From Flavobacterium collinsii (lineage in GTDB: Bacteria > Bacteroidota > Bacteroidia > Flavobacteriales > Flavobacteriaceae): a stretch of 64,000 nt of DNA. Shown piece after piece: positions 41,783-51,043 of the stretch. The notes under the pieces were generated by a model. The model searched no databases. It saw only the letters and a program-made list of their open reading frames with translations, and was not told the origin of the DNA. The DNA lies in the NCBI RefSeq assembly GCF_902804485.1, contig NZ_CADCST010000096.1, positions 1-64,000 on the forward strand. Reading direction: 5' to 3'. How positions within the stretch are numbered: position 1 is the stretch's first letter; every line of letters begins with the position of its first letter. A program made the translations under genes and the position numbers.

Positions 41783-43267
41783 ATGAAAAAGATATATATA
41801 TCAATCTTCGTGTTATCGGCATTTACTTTTACAGGATGTGCTGATGATTACCTGGATGTTAAACAAACTGAGACTATTTCTACAGATGATACTGAGTTAT
41901 TTAACAATGACAGTGGTGCAAAATCGTTTGTTGTTTCAATCTACAGTAAATTTTTAGATTGGGACATGAGTTCATTCGGATGGGTTGGATTAGCAAGTAT
42001 TACATCTGATGATGCAGATAAAGGCTCAACTCCAAGTGATACAGGTACAGATAAAGATGTCTTAGATGCCTTAACTTACAATGCATCAAATCCATCTGCT
42101 GAAAGTACGTTTAATGCTAATTATGATGGAATCAACAGATGCAACCAAGCATTAGCAATTCTTGCTAAATTGGATAAAGCTGATCCTGCATTAAGAGAGA
42201 GATTAATGGGGGAAGCAAAATTTTTAAGAGCTTTCATGTACTTTACTTTAGTGAAATGTTATGGGGGCGTACCAATTGTAGATCGTATAGCTAGTATTCC
42301 ATTATCTGCAGAAGATAAAGCAATGCAGTTAACTCGTAAAAGTACTGCTGATGTTTATGCTTTTATTGAAAAAGATTTGACTGAAGCTGCGGCAGTGTTA
42401 CCAAATAAATCGCAATATGCAGCAGATGAAAAAGCAAAAGCTTCAAAAGGAGCGGCATACGCTTTATTAGCAAAAGTAAACTTGTATCAAAAGAAATGGC
42501 AGAAAGTAATAGACAATTGTAATTTGGTTACAGGTTATGCTATCTCTCCTGATTATGCTAAAATGTTCAGATTAGAAGGAGAAAATGACGGAGAATCTAT
42601 TTTTGAAATTAATGGTGTTGGTTCTGTACCTGCCCGTGGAATTCAGGGATATTCTAATACTCAAGGTGTTCGTGATGCATGGGGATGGGGTTTCAATCAG
42701 CCTTCTCAAAGTTTAGTAAATGCTTATGAAGTCGGAGATGTTAGAAAAAACGCAACAATTATTTTTAGAGGTACAACTTTATATGATGGAAGAGTGATTC
42801 CTGTGATAAGTGAAGACGATCCGAATCCAAGGTATAATTTTAAAGCCTATTCTTCTGCCTATACAAGTGCATGGGAGACAGATGCTAATATTAAATATCT
42901 AAGATATGCTGAAGTATTATTAATGAAAGCCGAGGCTCTGAATGAATTAGGTCAGACTTCAGAAGCAATTCCGTTGTTAAACATAATCAGACACAGAGCA
43001 GGTTTAGGTGATACTCCGGCAACTTCACAGGCGGCGGTTAGAACTGCCATTTGGAAAGAAAGAAGAGTTGAATTAGCTTTTGAATTTGATAGATTCTTTG
43101 ACTTAGTTAGAACTGGTCAGGCCAAAGATGCTTTTGCAGCTGATAAGAGCGCAGCTTTCCCTAATGGAAAAGTATTTACAGTAGGTAAAAACGAATTGTT
43201 TCCAATTCCGTCATCATTCCTTTTGGTAGCTGAAGGAATGTCTTCTCAAAATCCTGGCTATAATTAA
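41783..43267 (+). CDS. SusD/RagB-family surface glycan-binding lipoprotein
   Basis: A 494-residue outer-membrane lipoprotein (signal FVLSAFTFTGC, Cys19) that lies over the SusC channel and binds the glycan. Helical TPR-like parts in the first half (YDGINRCNQALAILAKLDKA, GEAKFLRAFMYFTLVKCYGG) and the C-terminal YLRYAEVLLMKAEALNELG are the family marks. It starts 4 bp after the SusC gene. A strong 15-bp hairpin without a T run lies 11 bp after its stop, before the enzyme genes. Confidence 0.97.
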   Translation: MKKIYISIFVLSAFTFTGCADDYLDVKQTETISTDDTELFNNDSGAKSFVVSIYSKFLDWDMSSFGWVGLASITSDDADKGSTPSDTGTDKDVLDALTYNASNPSAESTFNANYDGINRCNQALAILAKLDKADPALRERLMGEAKFLRAFMYFTLVKCYGGVPIVDRIASIPLSAEDKAMQLTRKSTADVYAFIEKDLTEAAAVLPNKSQYAADEKAKASKGAAYALLAKVNLYQKKWQKVIDNCNLVTGYAISPDYAKMFRLEGENDGESIFEINGVGSVPARGIQGYSNTQGVRDAWGWGFNQPSQSLVNAYEVGDVRKNATIIFRGTTLYDGRVIPVISEDDPNPRYNFKAYSSAYTSAWETDANIKYLRYAEVLLMKAEALNELGQTSEAIPLLNIIRHRAGLGDTPATSQAAVRTAIWKERRVELAFEFDRFFDLVRTGQAKDAFAADKSAAFPNGKVFTVGKNELFPIPSSFLLVAEGMSSQNPGYN

Positions 43268-43277
43268 TATTCTTATT

Positions 43278-43310
43278 ATCACTTCCTTCCAGTTTCTGGG
43301 AGGAAGTGAT
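43278..43310 (+). promoter_or_regulatory. Intra-operon hairpin after susD
   Basis: ATCACTTCCTTCCAG pairs with CTGGGAGGAAGTGAT (one G-T pair) around TTT. The T run needed for a terminator is missing. It could protect the susCD part of the mRNA from 3' decay, giving more SusCD than enzymes. Confidence 0.6.
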
Positions 43311-43340
43311 TACTTACTACAATCTCAAAAAAAAAAAATA

Positions 43341-44708
43341 ATGATTAGAATTTCAGTTTTACTATTGGCTTTTACTTTTTTGGGCTGTAATGCACAAGAA
43401 AAGAAACAAACAGAAGAAGTGTCATCATCTGTAGTAAAATTAACAGATGATCAGCTTTTAGCGACAGTTCAAAAAGAAACATTTAAATATTTTTGGGATT
43501 ATGCTGAGCCTAACTCAGGATTAGCAAGAGAGCGTTACCATCCGGATGGAAATTATCCTGAAAACGATGCACATATTGTAACTACAGGAGGTTCCGGTTT
43601 TGGATTGATGGCTATAGTATCCGGAATGTCACAAGGATATGTAACCAAAGAAAAAGGAGTTGAAAGACTGAACAAAATTGCTGATTTTTTAGGCAAAGCA
43701 GATCGTTTTCACGGAGCATGGTCACACTGGATAGACGGAAATACAGGAAAAGTAAAACCTTTTGGAACCAAGGATAATGGTGGAGATTTAGTCGAAACAT
43801 CATTTTTGGTTGCAGGAATGATTACCGTTCGCGAATATCTAAAAGACGGATCTGAGAAAGAGAAAGCAGTAGCTCAAAAATATGACGCGCTTTGGAAAGG
43901 AGTAGACTGGCAATGGTATACCAACAATAAAAATGTGTTGTACTGGCACTGGTCGCCAACTTACGATTGGCAAATGAATTTTCCACTTGAAGGCTATAAC
44001 GAATGTTTGATTACCTACGTGATGGCAGCCTCTTCACCAACACATGCAATAGAGGCAAAAGCGTATCACGAAGGCTGGGCGCGAAATGGCAGAATTGTTT
44101 CTTCAAAAACAAAATATAACATTCCTTTAATTCTAAAACACAACGGTGCTGAAGAATTTGGTGGGCCATTGTTTTGGGCGCATTACTCGTATGTAGGACT
44201 TGATCCAAACCAATTAACAGACAAATACGCGAACTACTGGGACCTGAATGTCAATCAGGTAAAAATTGATTACCAGTATTGCATCGAAAACCCAGGAAAG
44301 TTTAAAGGATATGGACCAGATTATTGGGGATTAACTGCATCTTATTCCAGAAATCCTGATGGATCTATAGGTTACGATGCACATATGCCAAGCAATGATA
44401 AAGGAGTAATCTCACCAACAGCTGCAATTAGTTCGGTCGTGTACACGCCAAAAGAATCAATGGCTGTAATTAGGAACTTATACGAAAATCATAAAAAAGA
44501 AACCTTTGGGAATGCAGGGTTTTATGATGCAGTAAGCTTGCAGAATACATGGGTAGCAAAGCGCTATTTAGCCATCGATCAGGGACCTGAAGTAGTAATG
44601 ATCGAAAACTACCGTACAGGTTTGTTGTGGAAATTATTCATGAATGCTCCCGAAGTAAAACAAGGTTTAATAAAGCTTGGTTTTAAATCTGGAAAATACG
44701 GATTCTAA
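43341..44708 (+). CDS. Glycoamylase-fold glycoside hydrolase, probably GH144 (endo-beta-1,2-glucanase type)
   Basis: A 455-residue lipoprotein (signal LLLAFTFLGC) of the family with the glycoamylase (alpha/alpha barrel) domain. Landmarks are TFKYFWDYAEPNSGLARERY, GGSGFGLMAIVSGMSQGYV, FHGAWSHWIDGNTGK, WHWSPTYDWQMNFPLEGYNE, GGPLFWAHYSYVGLDP and a C-terminal MIENYRTGLLWKLFM. Characterised members (GH144 from Chitinophaga and Parabacteroides) are endo-beta-1,2-glucanases. Being surface- or periplasm-anchored fits first-stage cutting. Its place between SusCD and GH3 supports beta-glucan degradation. The exact linkage needs testing. Confidence 0.82.
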   Translation: MIRISVLLLAFTFLGCNAQEKKQTEEVSSSVVKLTDDQLLATVQKETFKYFWDYAEPNSGLARERYHPDGNYPENDAHIVTTGGSGFGLMAIVSGMSQGYVTKEKGVERLNKIADFLGKADRFHGAWSHWIDGNTGKVKPFGTKDNGGDLVETSFLVAGMITVREYLKDGSEKEKAVAQKYDALWKGVDWQWYTNNKNVLYWHWSPTYDWQMNFPLEGYNECLITYVMAASSPTHAIEAKAYHEGWARNGRIVSSKTKYNIPLILKHNGAEEFGGPLFWAHYSYVGLDPNQLTDKYANYWDLNVNQVKIDYQYCIENPGKFKGYGPDYWGLTASYSRNPDGSIGYDAHMPSNDKGVISPTAAISSVVYTPKESMAVIRNLYENHKKETFGNAGFYDAVSLQNTWVAKRYLAIDQGPEVVMIENYRTGLLWKLFMNAPEVKQGLIKLGFKSGKYGF

Positions 44709-44719
44709 AAGAAGTTCCA

Positions 44720-45433
44720 ATGAAATATAAATTGGCATTATTAATACTGTTGTTTTCTATAGTTGGTTTTTCACAAAGTGAAACAGTTGGAAAGATAAAA
44801 ACGGTAGTAGTAACGAATTATGAATTGGGTTATGTCTTACATAAACCGGTCAATACAAAAGAGAAAAAACCTCTGATCGTTTTTATCTCTGGTGATGGAG
44901 AAAAAGGGACAGATATTGGAAAGGTAAAAATTCACGGGCCGTTAAAATATCTGAAAACACATTCTCTAGATGCTTATATATTGGCTCCCCAATGCAAAGA
45001 AGATGAAAAGTGGAGTATTGAGTCAATTTATGAATTGATTTTAAAAATTCAGAAAGAAAACAAAATAGACCCTGATCGCATTTATGTTACAGGACTGAGT
45101 TCAGGAGGATGGGCAGCATGGAATTTAGCACTTTCATATCCGGATAAGTTTGCAGCATTAGTGCCAATTTCAGGTTTTGTGGATCTAATTGAGTTAGAAA
45201 GTGCCTGTAAAATTGCCGCTGTTCCAACCCGAATTTACCACGGATTGCTAGATGATGTTGTAAAAGTCGATCATGCGGTGGCTGTTTACAAAGAATTGAA
45301 AAAATGCAATGCCAAAGACGTTCAGCTAACCATTTTTGATGATGCGGGTCATGATAGCTGGTCAAGAGTTTATGACAGTCCGGAAATTTACAACTGGATG
45401 TTTAAACAGTTCAAAACGAATACAAACAAATAA
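44720..45433 (+). CDS. Secreted alpha/beta hydrolase (esterase or prolyl-oligopeptidase-like)
   Basis: A 237-residue exported protein (signal LALLILLFSIVGFSQ). The nucleophile elbow is G125-L-S127-S-G in VTGLSSGGWAAW, with the likely His at GHDSW near residue 220 and Asp at LLDDVVKVD. It lacks the propeller of true prolyl oligopeptidases, so a small esterase is more likely. In the PUL it could remove ester groups from the glycan. The gene starts 11 bp after the GH144-like stop, in the same operon. Confidence 0.82.
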   Translation: MKYKLALLILLFSIVGFSQSETVGKIKTVVVTNYELGYVLHKPVNTKEKKPLIVFISGDGEKGTDIGKVKIHGPLKYLKTHSLDAYILAPQCKEDEKWSIESIYELILKIQKENKIDPDRIYVTGLSSGGWAAWNLALSYPDKFAALVPISGFVDLIELESACKIAAVPTRIYHGLLDDVVKVDHAVAVYKELKKCNAKDVQLTIFDDAGHDSWSRVYDSPEIYNWMFKQFKTNTNK

Positions 45434-45521
45434 AAAGATTAAATGAAAACGCTTTGATTCCAAACAATAAATGAAAGGGATAAAGGCGGTTTCATGTTTC
45501 AGAAACAAATATTTAATACAC

Positions 45522-47822
45522 ATGAAAAACAAATTAGTCTTACTATTTTTAGGATGTGCTGTTCTCGGATATGCCCAGAAAAAGAATGCTAAAAATACAG
45601 TAAAAATTAAACCAAAATCAGAGTTTGTAGCCGAGTTATTGTCAAAGATGACACTGGACGAAAAATTAGGACAGCTTAATTTACCAACTTCTGGGGATAT
45701 AACAACAGGACAGGCAAACAGTTCTGATGTGGCGAAAAAAATTGCTGAAGGTAAAGTTGGAGGTTTATTCAATATTAAATCGGTTCAAAAAATTAGAGAA
45801 GTACAAAGAATTGCGGTTGAAAAAAGCCGTTTGAAAATTCCATTGATTTTCGGAATGGACGTGATTCATGGTTACGAAACTACCTTCCCAATTCCATTAG
45901 GATTATCTTGTACCTGGGACATGAACCTGATCGAAAGAAGTGCTCAGATTGCGGCTCAGGAAGCTAGTGCCGACGGAATCAACTGGACATTCTCTCCAAT
46001 GGTTGACGTTTCTCGTGACCCGCGTTGGGGAAGAGTTTCTGAAGGTTCGGGAGAAGATCCGTATTTAGGAAGCCAGATCGCAAAAGCAATGGTAAATGGC
46101 TATCAGCAACACGATCTATCAAAAAATAATTCGATTATGGCCTGTGTAAAACACTTTGCTTTATATGGAGCACCGGAAGCAGGTCGTGACTACAATACAG
46201 TTGACATGAGTCATATCCGAATGTTCAATGACTATTTTCCTCCCTACAAAGCTGCTGTTGATGCAGGAGTAGGTTCTGTGATGGCTTCTTTCAATGAGAT
46301 TGATGGAATTCCTGCAACAGGAAATAAATGGCTAATGACAGATGTTTTAAGAAAACAATGGGGCTTTAAAGGTTTCGTAGTAACTGATTTTACAGGAATC
46401 CCTGAAATGATCGAACACGGAATGGGAGATTTACAAGCAGTTTCGGCTCTGTCGTTAAATGCTGGTGTCGAAATGGATATGGTAGGTGAAGGTTTCTTAG
46501 GGACTTTAAAAAAATCATTAGACGAGAAAAAAGTAACCATCGAGACCATCGATAATGCCGTGAAACTTATTTTAGAAGCAAAATACGATTTAGGTTTATT
46601 TAGTGATCCTTATAAATATTGTGATGCTAACAGAGCAAAAACTGAAATCTTTACAGCAAGCAGCAGAAAAGAAGCGCGTTCGACAGCAGCACAATCATTG
46701 GTTTTGTTGAAAAACAAAAATCAATTGTTACCGCTTAAAAAATCAGGTACAATTGCTTTAATCGGACCCTTGGCAGATGCAAAAGAAAACATGCCGGGAA
46801 CCTGGAGTGTGGCTACAAAAATGGAAAATGCAATCTCACTTTTGGCTGGAATCAAAGAAGTAGCGGGAGCTTCAACAAAAGTATTATATGCTAAAGGAAG
46901 CAACTTAGATTATGATGAAGAGTTTGAAACCAAAGCAACAATGTTTGGTAAAACCTTACACCGTGACAGCCGTTCAAAAGAAGAATTGCTGGCAGAAGCT
47001 TTAAAAGTAGCGAATCAGTCAGATGTAATTGTTGCAGCGCTAGGAGAATCTGCTGAAATGAGCGGAGAATCAAGCAGCCGTACAAACTTAGAGATTCCGC
47101 AAGCGCAAAAAGATTTATTAAATGCCTTATTAAAAACAGGTAAACCGGTTGTTTTAGTATTATTTGACGGTCGTCCGTTAATCATAAAAGACGAAAATGA
47201 AACTGTTCCTGCTATTTTAAATGTATGGTTTGCTGGTACCGAAGCAGGTTATGCTATTGCCGACGTTTTGTTTGGAGATGTAAACCCTTCAGGAAAATTA
47301 ACGTCAACTTTCCCAAGAAGTGTTGGTCAGTTGCCAATTTATTATGCACATAAAAATACAGGAAGACCTCTTGTTAACAAAGAAGGTAAATTCGAAAAAT
47401 TCAGATCAAACTATATTGACGAAAGAAACGAACCGTTATTCCCGTTTGGTTTTGGTTTAAGTTATACCACTTTTGATTATTCAAACCTGAAAATTTCATC
47501 TGATAAAATGAATTCAAACGGAAAATTAAAAGTGACAGTAGATGTTGCCAACACCGGAAACTATGATGGAAAAGAAACAGTACAGTTGTACATCAGAGAT
47601 CTGGTTGGATCTGTAACAAGACCGGTTAGAGAGCTAAAAAATTTCCAGAAAATAAGCCTTAAAAAAGGGGAGAAGCAAACTGTGACTTTCGAGATCACAG
47701 TTGAAGATTTAAAATTTTATAATTCTGACTTACAATTTGTAGCAGAACCTGGGCAGTTTGATGTTTTCGTAGGTGGAAATTCAGATGCCGATAAGAAAGT
47801 TAGTTTTGAGTTAACTAATTAG
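45522..47822 (+). CDS. GH3 beta-glucosidase, BglX-like
   Basis: A 766-residue exported enzyme (signal VLLFLGCAVLGYAQ) that releases glucose from non-reducing ends of beta-linked oligosaccharides. The N-domain has PLIFGMDVIHGYETTFPIP and SPMVDVSRDPRWGRVSEGSGEDP. The nucleophile is D289 in GFVVTDFTGIPEM. The C-domain and a fibronectin-like tail (YDGKETVQLYIRDLVGSVTR) follow. The length is normal. The ATG at 45522 starts the signal peptide; the longer frame from 45471 does not. Beside a GH144-like gene it probably cleaves sophorose-type oligosaccharides. Confidence 0.93.
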   Translation: MKNKLVLLFLGCAVLGYAQKKNAKNTVKIKPKSEFVAELLSKMTLDEKLGQLNLPTSGDITTGQANSSDVAKKIAEGKVGGLFNIKSVQKIREVQRIAVEKSRLKIPLIFGMDVIHGYETTFPIPLGLSCTWDMNLIERSAQIAAQEASADGINWTFSPMVDVSRDPRWGRVSEGSGEDPYLGSQIAKAMVNGYQQHDLSKNNSIMACVKHFALYGAPEAGRDYNTVDMSHIRMFNDYFPPYKAAVDAGVGSVMASFNEIDGIPATGNKWLMTDVLRKQWGFKGFVVTDFTGIPEMIEHGMGDLQAVSALSLNAGVEMDMVGEGFLGTLKKSLDEKKVTIETIDNAVKLILEAKYDLGLFSDPYKYCDANRAKTEIFTASSRKEARSTAAQSLVLLKNKNQLLPLKKSGTIALIGPLADAKENMPGTWSVATKMENAISLLAGIKEVAGASTKVLYAKGSNLDYDEEFETKATMFGKTLHRDSRSKEELLAEALKVANQSDVIVAALGESAEMSGESSSRTNLEIPQAQKDLLNALLKTGKPVVLVLFDGRPLIIKDENETVPAILNVWFAGTEAGYAIADVLFGDVNPSGKLTSTFPRSVGQLPIYYAHKNTGRPLVNKEGKFEKFRSNYIDERNEPLFPFGFGLSYTTFDYSNLKISSDKMNSNGKLKVTVDVANTGNYDGKETVQLYIRDLVGSVTRPVRELKNFQKISLKKGEKQTVTFEITVEDLKFYNSDLQFVAEPGQFDVFVGGNSDADKKVSFELTN

Positions 47823-47844
47823 TTGGTTTATTGATTAGTGATTA

Positions 47845-47877
47845 GCCCTTCGTGTTTGGTTTGCGAAGGGCTTTTTT
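47845..47877 (+). terminator. Terminator after the GH3 gene
   Basis: GCCCTTCG and CGAAGGGC form a perfect stem around an 11-nt loop, followed by six T. It separates the core PUL operon from the glycerophosphodiesterase gene. Confidence 0.85.
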
Positions 47878-47919
47878 GTAAAAAAGGAATTGTTTAGACA
47901 TTTAATAAATTTAAAATCA

Positions 47920-48705
47920 ATGAGTACTACTAGAGCACTTCGTATATCATTTTTTTTGACAGTAATAATTATATTTCAGTCCTGTTGTGTAAAGGAAAAT
48001 GCAATAGTGGCACATCGCGGGGCATGGAAAAAAAACAATCTTCCTGAAAATTCTATAGCAGCTCTGCGACATGCAATCGACTTAAAACTTGCTGGTTCGG
48101 AATTTGACGTCTGGAGAACTGCTGACGATTCGCTTGTAATCAATCACGATGCACATTATAATAAATTGCTGATTGAGGAAACAAATTATACTGATTTGAT
48201 AAAGTTTAAACTTTCAAATGGGGAGAAACTTCCAACCTTGTACGAGTATATTGTCGAAGGAAGGAGAAATAATAAACGCACACTTTTGGTTTGTGAAATA
48301 AAACCTTCCGAAATAAGTAAAGAAAGGGGAAAAAAGACGGCGTTGATGACGGTAGAAATAATCAAAAAACTTAAGGCACAGAAAACAACCTCCTACATCA
48401 GTTTTGATTATGAAATTCTCAAACAAATCCGACAAGTAGATCCGGTTACCACGCTGCAATATCTGGAAGGAAATAAAACACCTAAAGAAGTACAATTAGA
48501 TAACATTTCGGGGATTGATTACCATTATTCTGTTTTTCAAAAACATCCTGAATGGATCAAAGAAGCCAAAGAGAGTAAGATCACGTTAAACGTCTGGACA
48601 GTTAATGACGCTGAGGTAATGGATTGGATTATTGGAAATAATTTTGATTACATCACTACCAATGAACCTGAATTGTTAAAGCAACGAATCGAAAAGAAAA
48701 AATAG
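47920..48705 (+). CDS. Glycerophosphodiester phosphodiesterase, lipoprotein
   Basis: A 261-residue envelope lipoprotein (signal FFLTVIIIFQSC). Hydrolyses glycerophosphodiesters to glycerol-3-phosphate and an alcohol. The catalytic GDPD pattern is present: AHRGAWKKNNLPENSIAAL, GSEFDVWRTADDSLVINHDA and NVWTVNDAEVMDWI near the end. The ATG at 47920 is chosen over the TTG at 47890. A terminator precedes it, so it may have its own promoter, but it lies within the glucan PUL. A role on phosphoglycerol-modified glucans or on phospholipid head groups is possible. Confidence 0.88.
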   Translation: MSTTRALRISFFLTVIIIFQSCCVKENAIVAHRGAWKKNNLPENSIAALRHAIDLKLAGSEFDVWRTADDSLVINHDAHYNKLLIEETNYTDLIKFKLSNGEKLPTLYEYIVEGRRNNKRTLLVCEIKPSEISKERGKKTALMTVEIIKKLKAQKTTSYISFDYEILKQIRQVDPVTTLQYLEGNKTPKEVQLDNISGIDYHYSVFQKHPEWIKEAKESKITLNVWTVNDAEVMDWIIGNNFDYITTNEPELLKQRIEKKK

Positions 48706-48774
48706 ACTAATGAAACCTACTGTCTGGACACAAATTTTAATAGGTTAGCCTTGTTTGTGAAATTAATTTTATAA

Positions 48775-48809
48775 ACGAATTAGTGACAATTAGTGTAATT
48801 CGTGTTACT
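48775..48809. repeat. CACGAATT-family repeat, copy 2 (inverted)
   Basis: ACGAATTAGTGACAATTAGTG and TAATTCGTGTTA match the complement of the copy at 16750-16781. It lies in the gap between the glycerophosphodiesterase and GH43-like genes. Confidence 0.55.
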
Positions 48810-48889
48810 TTTTATACTTGTATCCACACGCTAGCTTTTGAAACTGTATTTTCTGTAACAGAGAAAATCTTTTATATAAAAATCATCAT

Positions 48890-50812
48890 ATGAAAAAAAA
48901 ATATTTAGTAGCAGTTCTGCTGATGTTTGTTGGTTTAAGCAACGGAACATTGGCACAAAATACTAAAATCCCGGGCAAGACGGAATGGTTTGACCCTAAT
49001 AAAAAAGCCTCAACCTACTGCAATCCGATTAATATTGGATACAACTATACCACCGAAAATCACAATGGTATTCCGGAATCCCGACGTTCGAGTGCCGATC
49101 CTGTAATTATCACATTCAAAGGAGAGTACTATTTGTTTGCCACCAATCAGGCGGGGTATTTTTGGAGTAAAGACATGTCAGATTGGAAGTTTGTGTACGG
49201 TAGTTTTCAGCGCCGTCCTGCCGATGATGACCAATGTGCTCCAGCTGCATGGGTAGTTAACGATACCTTATTTTATGTTGGATCGACCTGGAAAAGAGAT
49301 CATCCCATTTGGAAAACTGCCGATCCAAAATCGGGTCAGTGGTTGCGACATGTAGACAAAGCCATGCTGCCAACCTGGGATCCTGCTATTTTTCAGGATG
49401 ATGATAAAAAAGTTTACATGTACTACGGTTCAAGTGGAAAATTACCTCTAGTGGGCGTAGAGGTAGATTACAACACCTGGCTTCCAAAAGGTGATCAGGC
49501 AGCTTATGAAAAACTCTATAAAGCCACCGAAGTAGAAGACATTCAGCGTGCCTATGGCGAGATAAAAGAAGTAGTGGGTTTAGATCCTGCCAATCATGGT
49601 TGGGAGCGTTTTGGACCTAATAACGATATGGAACCGGCACCTTGGGGGAATTTTATAGAAGGAGCCTGGATGACCAAACACAATGGTAAATATTACATGC
49701 AGTATGGAGCTCCTGCTACTGAATTTAAAGGTTATGCCAATGGCGTTCATGTTGGAAACAGTCCTCTGGGACCTTTTACTTATCAAAAGCACAACCCAAT
49801 GTCGTATAAACCGGGAGGCTTTGTGATTGGAGCAGGACACGGAAATACTTTTGCAGACAATTACGGTAATTATTGGAATACAGGAACCTGTAAAATCTCC
49901 ATTAAAGATCGTTTTGAGCGTCGTATAGACATGTTTCCTGCTGGATTTGATAAAGATGATGTCATGTATTCGATCACCTCTTATGGAGATTTTCCGATCG
50001 TTCTTCCAACCAAAAAACGCAATCAGGAAAAAGGAGCTTCCTCAGGCTGGATGTTGCTTTCGTATAAAAAGCCGGTGACCGTTTCTTCTTCAGAAGAATG
50101 TATGGAAGTTGAAACCCACAGAATGGACAATGGCGGAAAAAAAGTATACGAGAAGTTTTGTTATGGATCCGTGAATTTAACTGATGAAAATATTCAAACT
50201 TACTGGTCTGCAAAAACAGCGAATCCGGGAGAGTGGTTACAGCTGGACTTAGGCAAACAAATGCAAATTAACGCTCTACAAATCAATTATGCAGATCATA
50301 AAGCAACACAATTCAACAAAGCGATGGACATTTATTATCAGTATAAAATTTTTATGTCTGATGATGCTATAAACTGGAAATTGGTAGTTGATAAATCTAA
50401 AAACGCAAAAGATGTTCCGCATGATTATGTAGAACTGACCAAAGCAATTAAGGCCCGTTACATTAAAATGGTTAACGTTCATAATGCTTCCGGATTATTT
50501 GCTATTTCTGATTTCAGGGTTTTTGGAAACGGATTGGCAGAAAAGCCACAATCGGTTATTGATTTTAAGGTAGACCGAAATCCGGCTGATTCCAGAAACG
50601 CTATGATCTCCTGGAAAAAGCACGAGAACGCTACCGGTTACAATATTTATTATGGAATTGCACCGGACAAATTGTATAACAGCATTATGGTCTATGACGA
50701 AAGTTCGTATGATTTTAGGGGGCTGGATAAAGGAACGACTTATTATTTTACAATTGAAGCTTTTAATGAAAACGGAATTGGTGTAAAAAATGAAGTAGTA
50801 GAAGTAAAATAA
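48890..50812 (+). CDS. GH43-like glycoside hydrolase with discoidin and Fn3 domains
   Basis: A 640-residue exported enzyme (signal VLLMFVGLSNGTLAQ). A five-bladed propeller spans about 40-370. Its three acidic catalytic positions can be proposed: D70 in SADPVII, D164 in TWDPAIF and E257 in FIEGAWMTKHNGKYYM. A discoidin (F5/8C) carbohydrate-binding module follows (about 425-550, WLQLDLGKQMQINALQINYA), then a fibronectin III module (about 555-640). GH43 enzymes act on arabinose, xylose or galactose chains, and the exact family and sugar here are unclear. It is the last gene of the glycan cluster. Confidence 0.82.
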   Translation: MKKKYLVAVLLMFVGLSNGTLAQNTKIPGKTEWFDPNKKASTYCNPINIGYNYTTENHNGIPESRRSSADPVIITFKGEYYLFATNQAGYFWSKDMSDWKFVYGSFQRRPADDDQCAPAAWVVNDTLFYVGSTWKRDHPIWKTADPKSGQWLRHVDKAMLPTWDPAIFQDDDKKVYMYYGSSGKLPLVGVEVDYNTWLPKGDQAAYEKLYKATEVEDIQRAYGEIKEVVGLDPANHGWERFGPNNDMEPAPWGNFIEGAWMTKHNGKYYMQYGAPATEFKGYANGVHVGNSPLGPFTYQKHNPMSYKPGGFVIGAGHGNTFADNYGNYWNTGTCKISIKDRFERRIDMFPAGFDKDDVMYSITSYGDFPIVLPTKKRNQEKGASSGWMLLSYKKPVTVSSSEECMEVETHRMDNGGKKVYEKFCYGSVNLTDENIQTYWSAKTANPGEWLQLDLGKQMQINALQINYADHKATQFNKAMDIYYQYKIFMSDDAINWKLVVDKSKNAKDVPHDYVELTKAIKARYIKMVNVHNASGLFAISDFRVFGNGLAEKPQSVIDFKVDRNPADSRNAMISWKKHENATGYNIYYGIAPDKLYNSIMVYDESSYDFRGLDKGTTYYFTIEAFNENGIGVKNEVVEVK

Positions 50813-50843
50813 TTCTCATTTTAACCTCTTGAGTGTAATTTAT

Positions 50844-50960
50844 TTTAACACATAGACATAGGTTCCATCTCTGTAAAAAAGACGTTCCACTTCACTGAAA
50901 TACACCTATTTCTTTTGTAGTTTTTTTTATATCGGGAGTCTATGTTTCTGTGTGTTTTTT
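50844..50960 (+). repeat. MITE-like dispersed element, copy 2
   Basis: The ends are TTTAACACATAGACATAGG and GTCTATGTTTCTGTGTG, an imperfect inverted repeat. The interior words GGTTCCATCT, TAAAAAAGACGTTCCACTTCA and AAATACACC match copy 1 at 2083-2225 in reverse orientation. It lies 30 bp after the GH43-like stop and may also end that transcript. Confidence 0.65.
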
Positions 50961-51043
50961 TTTCGAAATCGTTACATAAAAATACGGGGCAGTTCTAAAG
51001 AATTTTGTTCCTTTGTCTAACAACCAAAAATGCTATACCACCT

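Noticed and set aside
45362..45772. 136-codon minus-strand ORF
   Set aside because: Overlaps the hydrolase end and GH3 start on the other strand; its composition is explained by those genes.
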